NCBI GenBank assembly: GCA_022010055.1
Contig: CP091737.1
Span: forward strand, 1,240,001 to 1,304,000
Reading direction: 5' to 3'
Length of the DNA: 64,000 nt
Origin: Treponema sp.
Lineage (GTDB): Bacteria; Spirochaetota; Spirochaetia; Treponematales; Treponemataceae
Part shown: in pieces, positions 57,139-63,918 of the stretch
Layout of the letters: the number at the start of each line of letters is the position of its first letter
How positions within the stretch are numbered: the stretch's first letter is position 1
Translations under genes and position numbers: made by a program
The notes under the pieces: generated by a model
The model's database searches: none
Told to the model about the DNA's origin: nothing
Seen by the model: only the letters and a program-made list of their open reading frames with translations

Positions 57139-57582
57139 CTAGAAGCTTATGTCCTTAAACAGCTCGCTTGCTTCCAGAAGTTTATCTTCAGTTTCTGCCA
57201 TATATTTTTCATAAGACTGGGCATCCCAAAGCTCAATAAATTTCTGCTCGCCAAGAAAAACACAATCTTTTGAAAGAGAGGCATACTCCCTTAAACTCTG
57301 CGGGATAGAAAGACGGCCGGATTTGTCAAACTCAATTTCTTGAGCAGGCGCGATAAAACGCCGCATGATAATCCTGTTCTGCTCACTGAATGGAGAGGCG
57401 TTCGCCATAAGCTTTGAAGACATATTCTCCCATTCATCCGTTGTAAAAAGCCACAAACACCGTTCGATTGCCTTTGTAACAATCATGACATCTGAAGAAA
57501 TTCCGGCACGCAATTTTGAAGGAAACATAATCCGCCCTTTTTCATCAAGCGTATTTCTATATTCACCTGTAAGAAGTTTCAT
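57139..57582 (-). CDS. mraZ: Transcriptional regulator MraZ
   Basis: 147 residues from ATG 57582 (MKLLTGEYRNTLDEKGRIMF P), preferred over GTG 57597 since the ATG gives the family N-terminus and has ggaag eight bases upstream. Two AbrB-like DDxGR motifs: DEKGRIMFPSKLR and DKSGRLSIPQSLR. MraZ binds repeats upstream of its own gene and controls the division operon, and matching repeats are visible (57590-57620). Confidence 0.95.
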   Translation of the reverse strand: MKLLTGEYRNTLDEKGRIMFPSKLRAGISSDVMIVTKAIERCLWLFTTDEWENMSSKLMANASPFSEQNRIIMRRFIAPAQEIEFDKSGRLSIPQSLREYASLSKDCVFLGEQKFIELWDAQSYEKYMAETEDKLLEASELFKDISF

Positions 57583-57589
57583 GCCATTT

Positions 57590-57620
57590 TCTTCCACTTT
57601 TTACTACTTTTTCCCACTTA
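57590..57620 (-). promoter_or_regulatory. MraZ operator, ten-base-period repeats
   Basis: Minus strand, reading toward mraZ: AAGTGGGAAA, AAGTAGTAAA, AAGTGGAAGA, then AAATGG. Units are spaced 10 bases apart, one per helical turn, fitting the TGGG-type direct repeats bound by MraZ. The first lies right after the promoter and the last runs to the start codon. Confidence 0.75.
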
Positions 57621-57626
57621 AATACC

Positions 57627-57654
57627 ATTTTAATCAACAAATTCATAAAGTCAA
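57627..57654 (-). promoter_or_regulatory. Promoter of the division-flagellar array
   Basis: Minus strand: TTGACT (57649-57654), 16 bases, TAAAAT (57627-57632), immediately upstream of the MraZ repeats. The best candidate for the start of the 22.6-kb co-directional gene array, though internal promoters cannot be excluded. Confidence 0.65.
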
Positions 57655-57673
57655 TTGAAAAAACAGCCGATAA

Positions 57674-57702
57674 TTGCAAAAAGTTTTAAGTTTAAGTATA
57701 TT
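57674..57702 (+). promoter_or_regulatory. Promoter of the 57743 gene
   Basis: TTGCAA (57674-57679), 17-base spacer, TATATT (57697-57702), forty bases before the ATG at 57743. It is divergent from the mraZ promoter, with 20 bases between their -35 hexamers. Confidence 0.55.
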
Positions 57703-57742
57703 TTTCCACATATTCGTATAGTAAGAACAAAAGAACCAAAAA

Positions 57743-58477
57743 ATGATAAACACTTACAAAGAAAGCAGCCTTCACAGGACCCTAAAGGAACTTTACGCGC
57801 TTGAAGAAGGCTCAAGAACAGAAGTTGAAAAAGACGGACACATTTACGACATACTCACAAAAGAAGGAAACGTAATAGAGATTCAGACTCAGAACCTGGG
57901 AAAACTCCTTAGGAAAATTCAGGACGCGCTTTCAAAAGGAAGAAAATGCACGGTTATCCATCCGGTGATCGAATCAAAAACAATAGAAACACATTCAAAA
58001 GACGGAACTTTATTAAAAAAACACAAAAGTCCCAAAAAACAGAACGAATACACAATGCTAAGGGAACTTACCGGAATATATCCGGTTTTGCTTGAAGAAA
58101 ATTTTACGCTAAAAGCGGTATTTACAAAAACCACGGAACTAAGGACAGAAACAGAAAATCCCGAGCAGTCAGAAAACGGACGCAGAAGATTTAAAAAAAA
58201 CTGGCAGAAAGCAGACAAAAAGCTGGAAGAAATAACCGGAACAAAAATTTTCTCAGAAGCAAAGGATTACCTTGCGTTGCTTCCCGAAGGGCTTTCCGAA
58301 GAGTTCTGCGCAAAAGATATTTCCGCCCTGCTGAAAACTGACAGCGCAAGACCAAAAAACGCCTATGCCTACGCAAATCTTATGGCATGGCTTTTTGTGC
58401 GAATGAATATTTTTGAACAGACAAAAACAGAGGGCCGCACAAAATTTTATAAAATCCCGGAAAAATATAAAAAATAA
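57743..58477 (+). CDS. Hypothetical protein, possible nuclease-like N-domain
   Basis: 244 residues, no signal or membrane segment. The N-terminal third has a pattern of E-x(n)-D-x(n)-EIQTQ (LEEGSRTEVEKDGHIYDILT then NVIEIQTQNLGKLLRKIQDA), reminiscent of PD-(D/E)XK-type folds with E and Q in the active-site strand, and then CTVIHPVIESKTIETHSKDG. The C-terminal part (from about 155) is helical and may be winged-helix-like (ALLKTDSARPKNAYAYANLM). Not a family I can name. Divergent from mraZ with its own promoter; convergent with the flaA genes. Confidence 0.6.
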   Translation: MINTYKESSLHRTLKELYALEEGSRTEVEKDGHIYDILTKEGNVIEIQTQNLGKLLRKIQDALSKGRKCTVIHPVIESKTIETHSKDGTLLKKHKSPKKQNEYTMLRELTGIYPVLLEENFTLKAVFTKTTELRTETENPEQSENGRRRFKKNWQKADKKLEEITGTKIFSEAKDYLALLPEGLSEEFCAKDISALLKTDSARPKNAYAYANLMAWLFVRMNIFEQTKTEGRTKFYKIPEKYKK

Positions 58478-58507
58478 CAGAGCAGGCGCAAGAACCTGAA
58501 TCACAAC

Positions 58508-58540
58508 AAAAAAAAAGACAGCCTTCAAAACCGAAGGCTG
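58508..58540 (-). terminator. Rho-independent terminator of the flaA genes
   Basis: Minus strand: eight-pair stem cagccttc/gaaggctg (58533-58540 with 58519-58526), six-base loop, then a T9 tract (complement of 58508-58516), about 25 bases after the second flaA stop. Confidence 0.85.
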
Positions 58541-58563
58541 CCGTACATAACAGTTTTTTTTAA

Positions 58564-59273
58564 TTACCAGGCATCAGACATATCATCAATGTCCTGATTT
58601 TCCAAATCATAAAGATCTGTTACACATCGAAGGTCATCAAGATACATATAATATGTTCCGCGGGCAAGCATAGGGTTGCAGTCAACGCGGAAACCAATTA
58701 TGCGAAGACCAGGCTTATTGCCATAGTATGCGCTGCGCTGAACGATTCCATGCTCACTGTCCGGACTAGGAGGAACTACGCAAGTAAGCTTTTTCCAGCC
58801 GGAAAAGCCAAGATTACCCATGTAAAGCTCGTAGTTGCGGCCAAAATAATCTTCAACCAGAAGAAACATATCGTGTCCCTGATTGCGTCCGCAAACCCAT
58901 ACAGAAACAGTTTGTAACGCCTTCAATTGCAATCGGCCTCTGCGCATTGACATAGAAAGAATTCACACCGCGGCGGAAAAATTCAACCTTAACGCCAAGA
59001 ACCTGCGTGTCCTCAACTTCTTCCTCGCCCTTCAAAGGCTCTTTCATCGCAGGAGAACCTTTAAAATTGCGCGCGGAAATAACGCCGTAATCAGGCGACA
59101 TATGAACAAACCATGAACCGTCGCGTTCAAATTTATCAAGCGAAATTTCGCGCAAAGCCTGCATGGCAGAATCATTGCCTACAGTTTCCGGATTAGGTTC
59201 TTCAACAAGACTATTCTGAGCAAACCGCGCACGCAGCGGCTGCAACTAAAACTGACAAAAGAAACTTTTTCAT
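58564..59273 (-). CDS. flaA: FlaA-family flagellar sheath protein (second gene), two frameshifts
   Basis: FlaA proteins form the outer sheath of periplasmic flagellar filaments. ATG 59273 begins a signal peptide MKKFLLSVLVAAAACAV whose frame then ends; the next frame continues FAQNSLVEEPNPETVGNDSA through FERDGSWFVHMSPDYGVISA and VKVEFFRRGVNSFYVNAQRP; the third frame KTVSVWVCGRNQGHDMFLLV runs to GFSGWKKLTCVVPPS, RIIGFRVDCNPM and YYMYLDDLRCVTD. The breaks near 59226 and 58912 each need one or two added bases. Two bases downstream of the first flaA stop. About 235 residues when joined. Confidence 0.88.
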
Positions 59274-59275
59274 TA

Positions 59276-60028
59276 TTATTTAGCCTCCGAAGAAGAAGTT
59301 GATGAAGAGCCGGAATTAGCAGCGTTTGTACCTGTCTCAGCACCGCTGAAATCCTGATCTTTCAATTCATAACCATCATAAATGAATGACAGGGAATTAG
59401 ACATATACTTTAAGTTGTCGAAATAAATCGTAAAGTCATCAACGTATTCAGCGGCGTCCGACCTGATTCTGAATCCGACAAAAGAAAGATTTCTTGGACC
59501 GGAACGAAGCCTTGAACGCTGAGAAATCCAGCCCGGAATCTTTACAATAACGTTTTTCCAGCCATTGAAACGCGTATTGCATGCAGGAAGAATATGAACC
59601 CGGCCATCCGCATCACGAATCATAACTTCAAGATAGTAAAGATAATTTGCGCCCCAAACCCAGAAATCAAGATGATCAACATTTCCGACAAACGGCGGTT
59701 CATAAGTTTTTCCGTCTTTCATTGGAATAACTTCAAGCCAGTTATCGCCTTTTCTGTTGAAAGCCACATTTATGCCAAAAACCTTTGGCTCAACATCAGC
59801 AGGCTGAAATGGTTTCAAAGAATTAGGAATGCCGTTGAAATAACCAAACTTTGGATATCCTTCAGCAACAAAACGGCTGGCATTTACCGTCCAAGACCAC
59901 TCCTTTTCCGTGTCAAAGTTATCAATAGGAAATGTCTCAACACTTTTTGAGTTTGGCTGACTGAATGCCGGAATGCAAAGCGCAAAAAGCAGTGCAAGAT
60001 TTACAAAGACTCTAAAGCCCTTTTTCAT
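59276..60028 (-). CDS. flaA: FlaA-family flagellar sheath protein (first gene)
   Basis: 250 residues with signal peptide (1-23, PAFSQ). FlaA pattern: ETFPIDNFDTEKEWSWTVNA SRFVAEGYPK, GINVAFNRKGDNWLEVIP, LDFWVWGANYLYYLEVMIRD, RFNGWKNVIVKIPGWI, LSFVGFRIRSDAAEYVDDFT and YFDNLKYMSN. The C-terminal 20 residues are a serine/glycine/alanine tail unusual for the family. Expressed from a near-consensus promoter upstream. Together with the next gene it gives two sheath subunits, as in other treponemes. Confidence 0.93.
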   Translation of the reverse strand: MKKGFRVFVNLALLFALCIPAFSQPNSKSVETFPIDNFDTEKEWSWTVNASRFVAEGYPKFGYFNGIPNSLKPFQPADVEPKVFGINVAFNRKGDNWLEVIPMKDGKTYEPPFVGNVDHLDFWVWGANYLYYLEVMIRDADGRVHILPACNTRFNGWKNVIVKIPGWISQRSRLRSGPRNLSFVGFRIRSDAAEYVDDFTIYFDNLKYMSNSLSFIYDGYELKDQDFSGAETGTNAANSGSSSTSSSEAK

Positions 60029-60050
60029 GTAAAACTCCTTATACCATATT

Positions 60051-60070
60051 ACATTCCGAAAATGGAATGT
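60051..60070. promoter_or_regulatory. Leader hairpin upstream of flaA
   Basis: Seven-pair inverted repeat acattcc/ggaatgt (60051-60057, 60064-60070) with a six-base loop, about 25 bases before the flaA ATG and upstream of its ribosome site (aaggag). Could stabilise or regulate the mRNA leader. Confidence 0.5.
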
Positions 60071-60160
60071 TTCTTCAATATTATCGGAATAAATATCTTT
60101 AATGGTTACAATTTTTACTTCTTCAAAAATTAAGAAATCAATTCTTGATAAGTCATTACA

Positions 60161-60189
60161 ATTATATTTACAGTATTCCTATTTGTCAA
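60161..60189 (-). promoter_or_regulatory. Perfect-consensus sigma-70 promoter of the flaA genes
   Basis: Minus strand TTGACA (60184-60189), exactly 17 bases, TATAAT (60161-60166). The leader before ATG 60028 is about 125 bases and includes the hairpin at 60051-60070. This would be a very strong, housekeeping-type promoter. It occupies the 305-base gap before fba, which also holds the fba promoter. Confidence 0.85.
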
Positions 60190-60212
60190 ATAAACTGCAA
60201 GCGTTTTTTAAG

Positions 60213-60277
60213 TATTTTCAATAATATTGAATTATGATAGTATATGTCTGATTCGGAAGTCTTTCGGGAGTTCCGAA
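60213..60277 (+). promoter_or_regulatory. fba promoter region and leader hairpin
   Basis: A possible -35 TTTTCA and -10 TAGTAT separated by 17 bases lie around 60217-60245. Downstream is a seven-pair hairpin ttcggaa/ttccgaa (60252-60258, 60271-60277) with a 12-base loop, in the fba leader about 55 bases before the ATG. The ribosome site ggaggt is at 60322-60327. Confidence 0.45.
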
Positions 60278-60333
60278 AAATCGTGTAAGGTCATGAGTTA
60301 TACGATTAACGAAATATTTTTGGAGGTCATAAA

Positions 60334-61200
60334 ATGGCTTTAGTTTCTGCTGTAGAAATGGTAAAAAAGGCACATGCCGGACATTATGCAATTCCTGCAT
60401 TCAACACAAATAACCTTGAATGGACAAAATCTATTCTTGCCGGTATCCAGGAAGCAAAATCACCTGCAATCATCCAGGTTTCTGAAGGCGCGGCAAAATA
60501 TATGGGCGGCTACAAGACTGTTGTAAATCTTGTAAAAAATCTTTACGAATCTATGGGAATCACAGTTCCTGTAGCGCTTCACCTTGACCACGGAACTTAC
60601 GAAGGTGCAAAGAAAGTTATTGAAGCTGGATTCACTTCTGTAATGTTCGACGGTTCACACTTTGGCTTTGACGAAAACGTTGCAAAATCAAAGGAAATCA
60701 TTGAGCTTGCGCACGCAAAAGGAATGTCTGTTGAATGCGAAGTCGGCGGAATCGGCGGTGTTGAGGATGGCGTTGCTTCTAACGGTGAACTTGCAGATCC
60801 AGAAGAATGTAAAAAAATCGCCGCTCTTGGCGTAGATTTCCTTGCCTGCGGAATCGGAAACATCCACGGTGTTTATCCAGCAAACTGGAAAGGCTTGAAC
60901 TTTGCCCAGCTTGAAAAAATCAATGCCGTGGTAGCAGGAAAACCGCTCGTACTTCATGGCGGCTCAGGAATTCCTTTTGACCAGGTAAAAAGAGCCGTTG
61001 AAAACGGAGTTTCTAAAGTAAACATCAACACAGAGCTCCAGCTTGAATTTGCCGCTGCGACACGCAAATACATTGAAGACGGAAAAGACAAGGAAGGAAA
61101 AGGATACGATCCTCGCAAACTCCTTAAACCAGGCTTCGATGCAATCACAGCAAAAGTAATCGACCTCTGCAAGGCATTCGGCTCAGCAGGCCAGGCTTAA
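60334..61200 (+). CDS. fba: Fructose-bisphosphate aldolase, class II
   Basis: 288 residues. Cleaves fructose-1,6-bisphosphate in glycolysis, zinc dependent. HLDHG supplies catalytic D85 and zinc ligand H86; ECEVGGIGGVEDG has E135; GNIHGVY has H178; VLHGGSGIP has H208 and the phosphate loop; KVNINTELQ near 225-240. Strong ribosome site and codon choice that looks more biased than its neighbours, consistent with high expression. Next to flaA, as in other treponemes. Confidence 0.95.
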   Translation: MALVSAVEMVKKAHAGHYAIPAFNTNNLEWTKSILAGIQEAKSPAIIQVSEGAAKYMGGYKTVVNLVKNLYESMGITVPVALHLDHGTYEGAKKVIEAGFTSVMFDGSHFGFDENVAKSKEIIELAHAKGMSVECEVGGIGGVEDGVASNGELADPEECKKIAALGVDFLACGIGNIHGVYPANWKGLNFAQLEKINAVVAGKPLVLHGGSGIPFDQVKRAVENGVSKVNINTELQLEFAAATRKYIEDGKDKEGKGYDPRKLLKPGFDAITAKVIDLCKAFGSAGQA

Positions 61201-61225
61201 TAGCTTGAAAAACTGACAATTTGCA

Positions 61226-61270
61226 AAAATCCCGCTGGTTCAAAAGATTTTTTGTTTCCAGCGGGATTTT
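61226..61270. terminator. Strong terminator after fba (bidirectional in form)
   Basis: A 13-pair stem, aaaatcccgctgg (61226-61238) with ccagcgggatttt (61258-61270), followed on the plus strand by a T run. The A-rich left arm would also give a T run for minus-strand transcription coming from nudC. Confidence 0.88.
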
Positions 61271-61336
61271 TTATTTATTTTTATATAGCCTTCAACTTAC
61301 AAAACATTCCATAGGCAGTTAAAAATACAATAAATG

Positions 61337-62218
61337 TCAGAAAAGATTATGAATCAACTTATATGCGATTGAGCCGGGCGGCGGGCTGTCGGGGCAGTTT
61401 TCGGGGTCGAACCAGGCGGCGTCGGAGATTTCTTCTTTCTGGAGCTTCAGCTCGCCGCTTTCGTATTCGGCGGTAAAGCCCAGCATAAGCTGGTCTGGAA
61501 ACGGCCAGCTCTGGCTTCCGCGGTAAACCAGATTTTTTATCCTAAGTCCGGTTTCTTCAAATATTTCCCGGCGGCAGGCCTGCTCCGCGGATTCCCCTGC
61601 CTCCAAAAAACCTGCGATGCAGGCATGCATTGAAGTGTTTCTGTTTGCATGGCGGGCTAAAAGAACTTTTCCTTCGGGGTTGCGGATTGCGATTATTACA
61701 CAGGGTTCAATCCGCGGAAAATATATCTTTTTGCAGGAAGGACATTCCAGCGCGGAAAGTTTACTGTGAAACTTCAGTTCTTGTGAACATGAGGAACAAT
61801 ACTTTGTGTTCTTCAGCCATTCCAGAATATTCTTTGCGCGGAACAACGGAGCGCTTTTTAACTCTTCGTTTGCGGCGAAATACTGGCGCAGCGTATGAAA
61901 TGAATATTCCGCGGTAACCAGTTCTTTTGAAGGAATAGAAATTGCGCAGAATTCAAGCGGGGGCGTTGCGGGGGCTGCCGCCCCCGCACGGTGGATAGAC
62001 GAAAACGAAACGGATGTTGAGTTTGAGGCGTAAGGCGGTTGTCCGCCTTCCTTATTTATTTCAGTTTCTTCTATAAAATACGCATCTGGATAGCGGCGCT
62101 TAAACTCCAGCAAATCGCTAAAATTAAGCTCCGAGCCGTCGGAGTGAAGGATACATTCTTTTTCGATTATTGCAAAACAGCGCGATGATGTTTTTTCCGG
62201 ATTTTTTATAAAAGGCAT
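61337..62218 (-). CDS. nudC: NADH pyrophosphatase / NAD-decapping NudC, with inserted repeat
   Basis: 293 residues. Zinc ribbon CSSC...CPSC (C141, C144, C159, C162); Nudix box GFLEAGES...REIFEETG (203-225); and the NudC-specific SQSWPFP (235-241). Hydrolyses NAD(H) and can remove NAD caps from RNA. Residues about 58-88 (GGQPPYASNSTSVSFSS, then IHRAGAAAPATPPLEF) have no counterpart in the family and are encoded by the hairpin-core-hairpin repeat at 61968-62049, read in frame. The start overlaps the upstream acetyltransferase by 13 bases. Confidence 0.9.
   Translation of the reverse strand: MPFIKNPEKTSSRCFAIIEKECILHSDGSELNFSDLLEFKRRYPDAYFIEETEINKEGGQPPYASNSTSVSFSSIHRAGAAAPATPPLEFCAISIPSKELVTAEYSFHTLRQYFAANEELKSAPLFRAKNILEWLKNTKYCSSCSQELKFHSKLSALECPSCKKIYFPRIEPCVIIAIRNPEGKVLLARHANRNTSMHACIAGFLEAGESAEQACRREIFEETGLRIKNLVYRGSQSWPFPDQLMLGFTAEYESGELKLQKEEISDAAWFDPENCPDSPPPGSIAYKLIHNLF
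61968..62049. repeat. Hairpin-core-hairpin repeat, copy 2, in frame within nudC
   Basis: Hairpin gcgggggc-tgcc-gcccccgc (61968-61987), then the core on the minus strand TTTTCGTCTATCCAC (complement near 61990-62005), a 15-base spacer, CGCCTCAAAC (complement of 62021-62030), and hairpin aaggcgg-ttgt-ccgcctt (62032-62049). Core and layout equal copy 1 at 23632 on the opposite strand; arm sequences differ. The element adds about 31 codons without a stop. Confidence 0.72.
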
Positions 62219-62803
62219 ATTTCCTCTGTGATTATTTCTGTTATTTTTTTCAGTTCCTGGAACGGAATGAACGGCGGCTGATTTTTTTTGTGGTCGCCGA
62301 GCATTTTTTCCATCCAGACCATATTGTACCAGCGGTTGAATTTATAGCCGCAGTCGTGGAATTTTCCGGCCATGCGGTAACCTTGTTTTTCGTGAAAATA
62401 TATGCTTGCGTTTGTAAGATGCTCGTCCGGCCCGTCTGTCTGGGCGATGCAGGCGTTTGCGTTTAAAACATTTTGTCTTGCGAGCGTTGACTCAAGCCGC
62501 TTTAACAGCGCAGAACCGATTCCTGCGCGGCGAAGATTTTTTTTTGACGTAAATTGAAGTTTCTACCGCCCAGTCGTAGGCATTCCGTTCCTTGAAGCGG
62601 CCTGCATAAGCATAGCCGGCGATTTTTCCGTCTGATTCCGCAACGTAATACGGATAATTTTTTAAGGTTTCGCGGATTCTGCCGCAGAATTCATCTGCGG
62701 TTGGAACTACATACTCAAATGTGATTGCCGTTTCTTCCACGTAAGGCGCGTAGATTTCAAGCAGAGAGTCAGCATCGTTTTCTGTTGCAAGCCTGATATT
62801 CAT
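62206..62803 (-). CDS. GNAT N-acetyltransferase (phosphinothricin acetyltransferase-like), one frameshift
   Basis: ATG 62803 (aggaa upstream; MNIRLATENDADS), preferred over an earlier start 60 bases upstream. N-terminal strand/helix, YYVAESDGKIAGYAYAGRFK and the ETSIYV strand in one frame; after the T9 run (62537-62545) the next frame gives NLRRAGIGSALLKRLESTLA (the acetyl-CoA loop RxxGIGxxL), then ASIYFHEKQGYRMAGKFHDC GYKFNRWYNMVWME. This is the PAT/MNAT subfamily that acetylates amine herbicides, methionine sulfone or similar. About 198 residues. Confidence 0.85.
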
Positions 62804-62912
62804 TTTCCAGCTTCCTGTTGATTTATATTTTTTACGTTGCGATTCCAGAACGCTTAATGACAAGCGCAGAGCCTTATGAAAAAATCTTGATTAAAGTTAT
62901 TGCGCGCGCGGA

Positions 62913-63455
62913 TTATTCATTCCGGCAAAACGCATTCTCAAAATCCTCTGTACGGCTCCAGTATTTTTTGCCCCAGTTTTCAAAGTTCCATTCGTCGGAA
63001 TACCCGCTGCACTCGTAGTCAATATAAAAGAGTTTTTCATCTTGAACTATAAAATTCGTAGGATAATAGTCAAGGTTCAAGCCTTTTTCGTTGATTTTTT
63101 TTGCCATCTCGCGGGCTTGCGAAAGATATTCGTCCTTCATCCGGTTGTTTTTTACAAGGGAGACAATATCCTCGCCGTCTATGAATTCTTTAAGCACAAT
63201 TTCTTTTTCAAAATCAATTTCGTACAATTTTGGAATGTTTATGCCGGCTTCCAAAAGACGCTGATAATCCCTGGATTCTGCCTCAATCTTGTTTCCAAAC
63301 TGAAAATAGTCGCATGGCTCGTGATGAATCTGCTTCAGCGTATAATTTTTTCCGTCTTTTTCCGCAAGATATGAATAGCCGCCCTTGCCTTTGCCCAAAA
63401 GTTTTTTTATTGAAAAGTTTTTTCCGTTTACTTCAATGTTTTCTGGAATTTTCAT
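62913..63455 (-). CDS. Small protein-kinase-like fold protein
   Basis: 180 residues. Glycine-rich loop LLGKGKGGYSYLAEKDGK, lysine in TLKQIH, hinge region KEFIDGEDIVSL, catalytic-loop-like NLDYYPTNFIV (D...N) and metal motif YIDYE in place of DFG. This is the compact RIO/choline-kinase-like arrangement seen in small bacterial Ser/Thr or small-molecule kinases. Substrate unknown. Starts 17 bases after cdd ends; separate from the acetyltransferase by about 110 bases. Confidence 0.75.
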   Translation of the reverse strand: MKIPENIEVNGKNFSIKKLLGKGKGGYSYLAEKDGKNYTLKQIHHEPCDYFQFGNKIEAESRDYQRLLEAGINIPKLYEIDFEKEIVLKEFIDGEDIVSLVKNNRMKDEYLSQAREMAKKINEKGLNLDYYPTNFIVQDEKLFYIDYECSGYSDEWNFENWGKKYWSRTEDFENAFCRNE

Positions 63456-63472
63456 AAGATTCTCCCCTATTT

Positions 63473-63874
63473 TTAAAGCGAGAAACTTTCCGGAAGAAGT
63501 TCCGCCAAAGTAAAGATTTTGAATTCGGATACGGATTTTGCAAGAATAATCTTAAAATCCGGCGCGCAGAATTCGCGCAAAACCTGACGGCAGACTCCAC
63601 ACGGCGGACAAAAATCTTTAACCTTGCCGTTTTTTCCGCCGACAATGCAGATTGCCTCAAAATCTTTTACACCTTCGCTTACCGCCTTGAAAATCGCTGT
63701 CCGTTCCGCGCAATTGCTAGGTCCATACGCAGCATTTTCAATGTTGCAGCCGCCGTATATTTTTCCACTTTTTGAAAGCAGCGCGGCTCCAACAAAAAAG
63801 TTCGAATACGGTGCGTAAGAAAATTTCAGCATTTCCATCGCTTTTTCAATAAGATTTGTCTCTGAGATTTCCAT
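63473..63874 (-). CDS. cdd: Cytidine deaminase
   Basis: About 133 residues; ATG 63874 is preferred to the ATG six bases upstream because gagg sits at a better distance. Homotetrameric-type CDA: YAPYSNFFVGAALLSKSG, NIENAAYGPSNCAERTA (zinc cysteine and catalytic Glu) and CPPCGVCRQVLREF (two zinc cysteines). Converts cytidine and deoxycytidine to uridine forms for pyrimidine salvage; complements the uridine kinase of this window. Confidence 0.93.
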   Translation of the reverse strand: MEISETNLIEKAMEMLKFSYAPYSNFFVGAALLSKSGKIYGGCNIENAAYGPSNCAERTAIFKAVSEGVKDFEAICIVGGKNGKVKDFCPPCGVCRQVLREFCAPDFKIILAKSVSEFKIFTLAELLPESFSL

Positions 63875-63918
63875 ACGCATCCTCGCTTTATTATTTGAAT
63901 ATCAAATTTTTATTAGGC

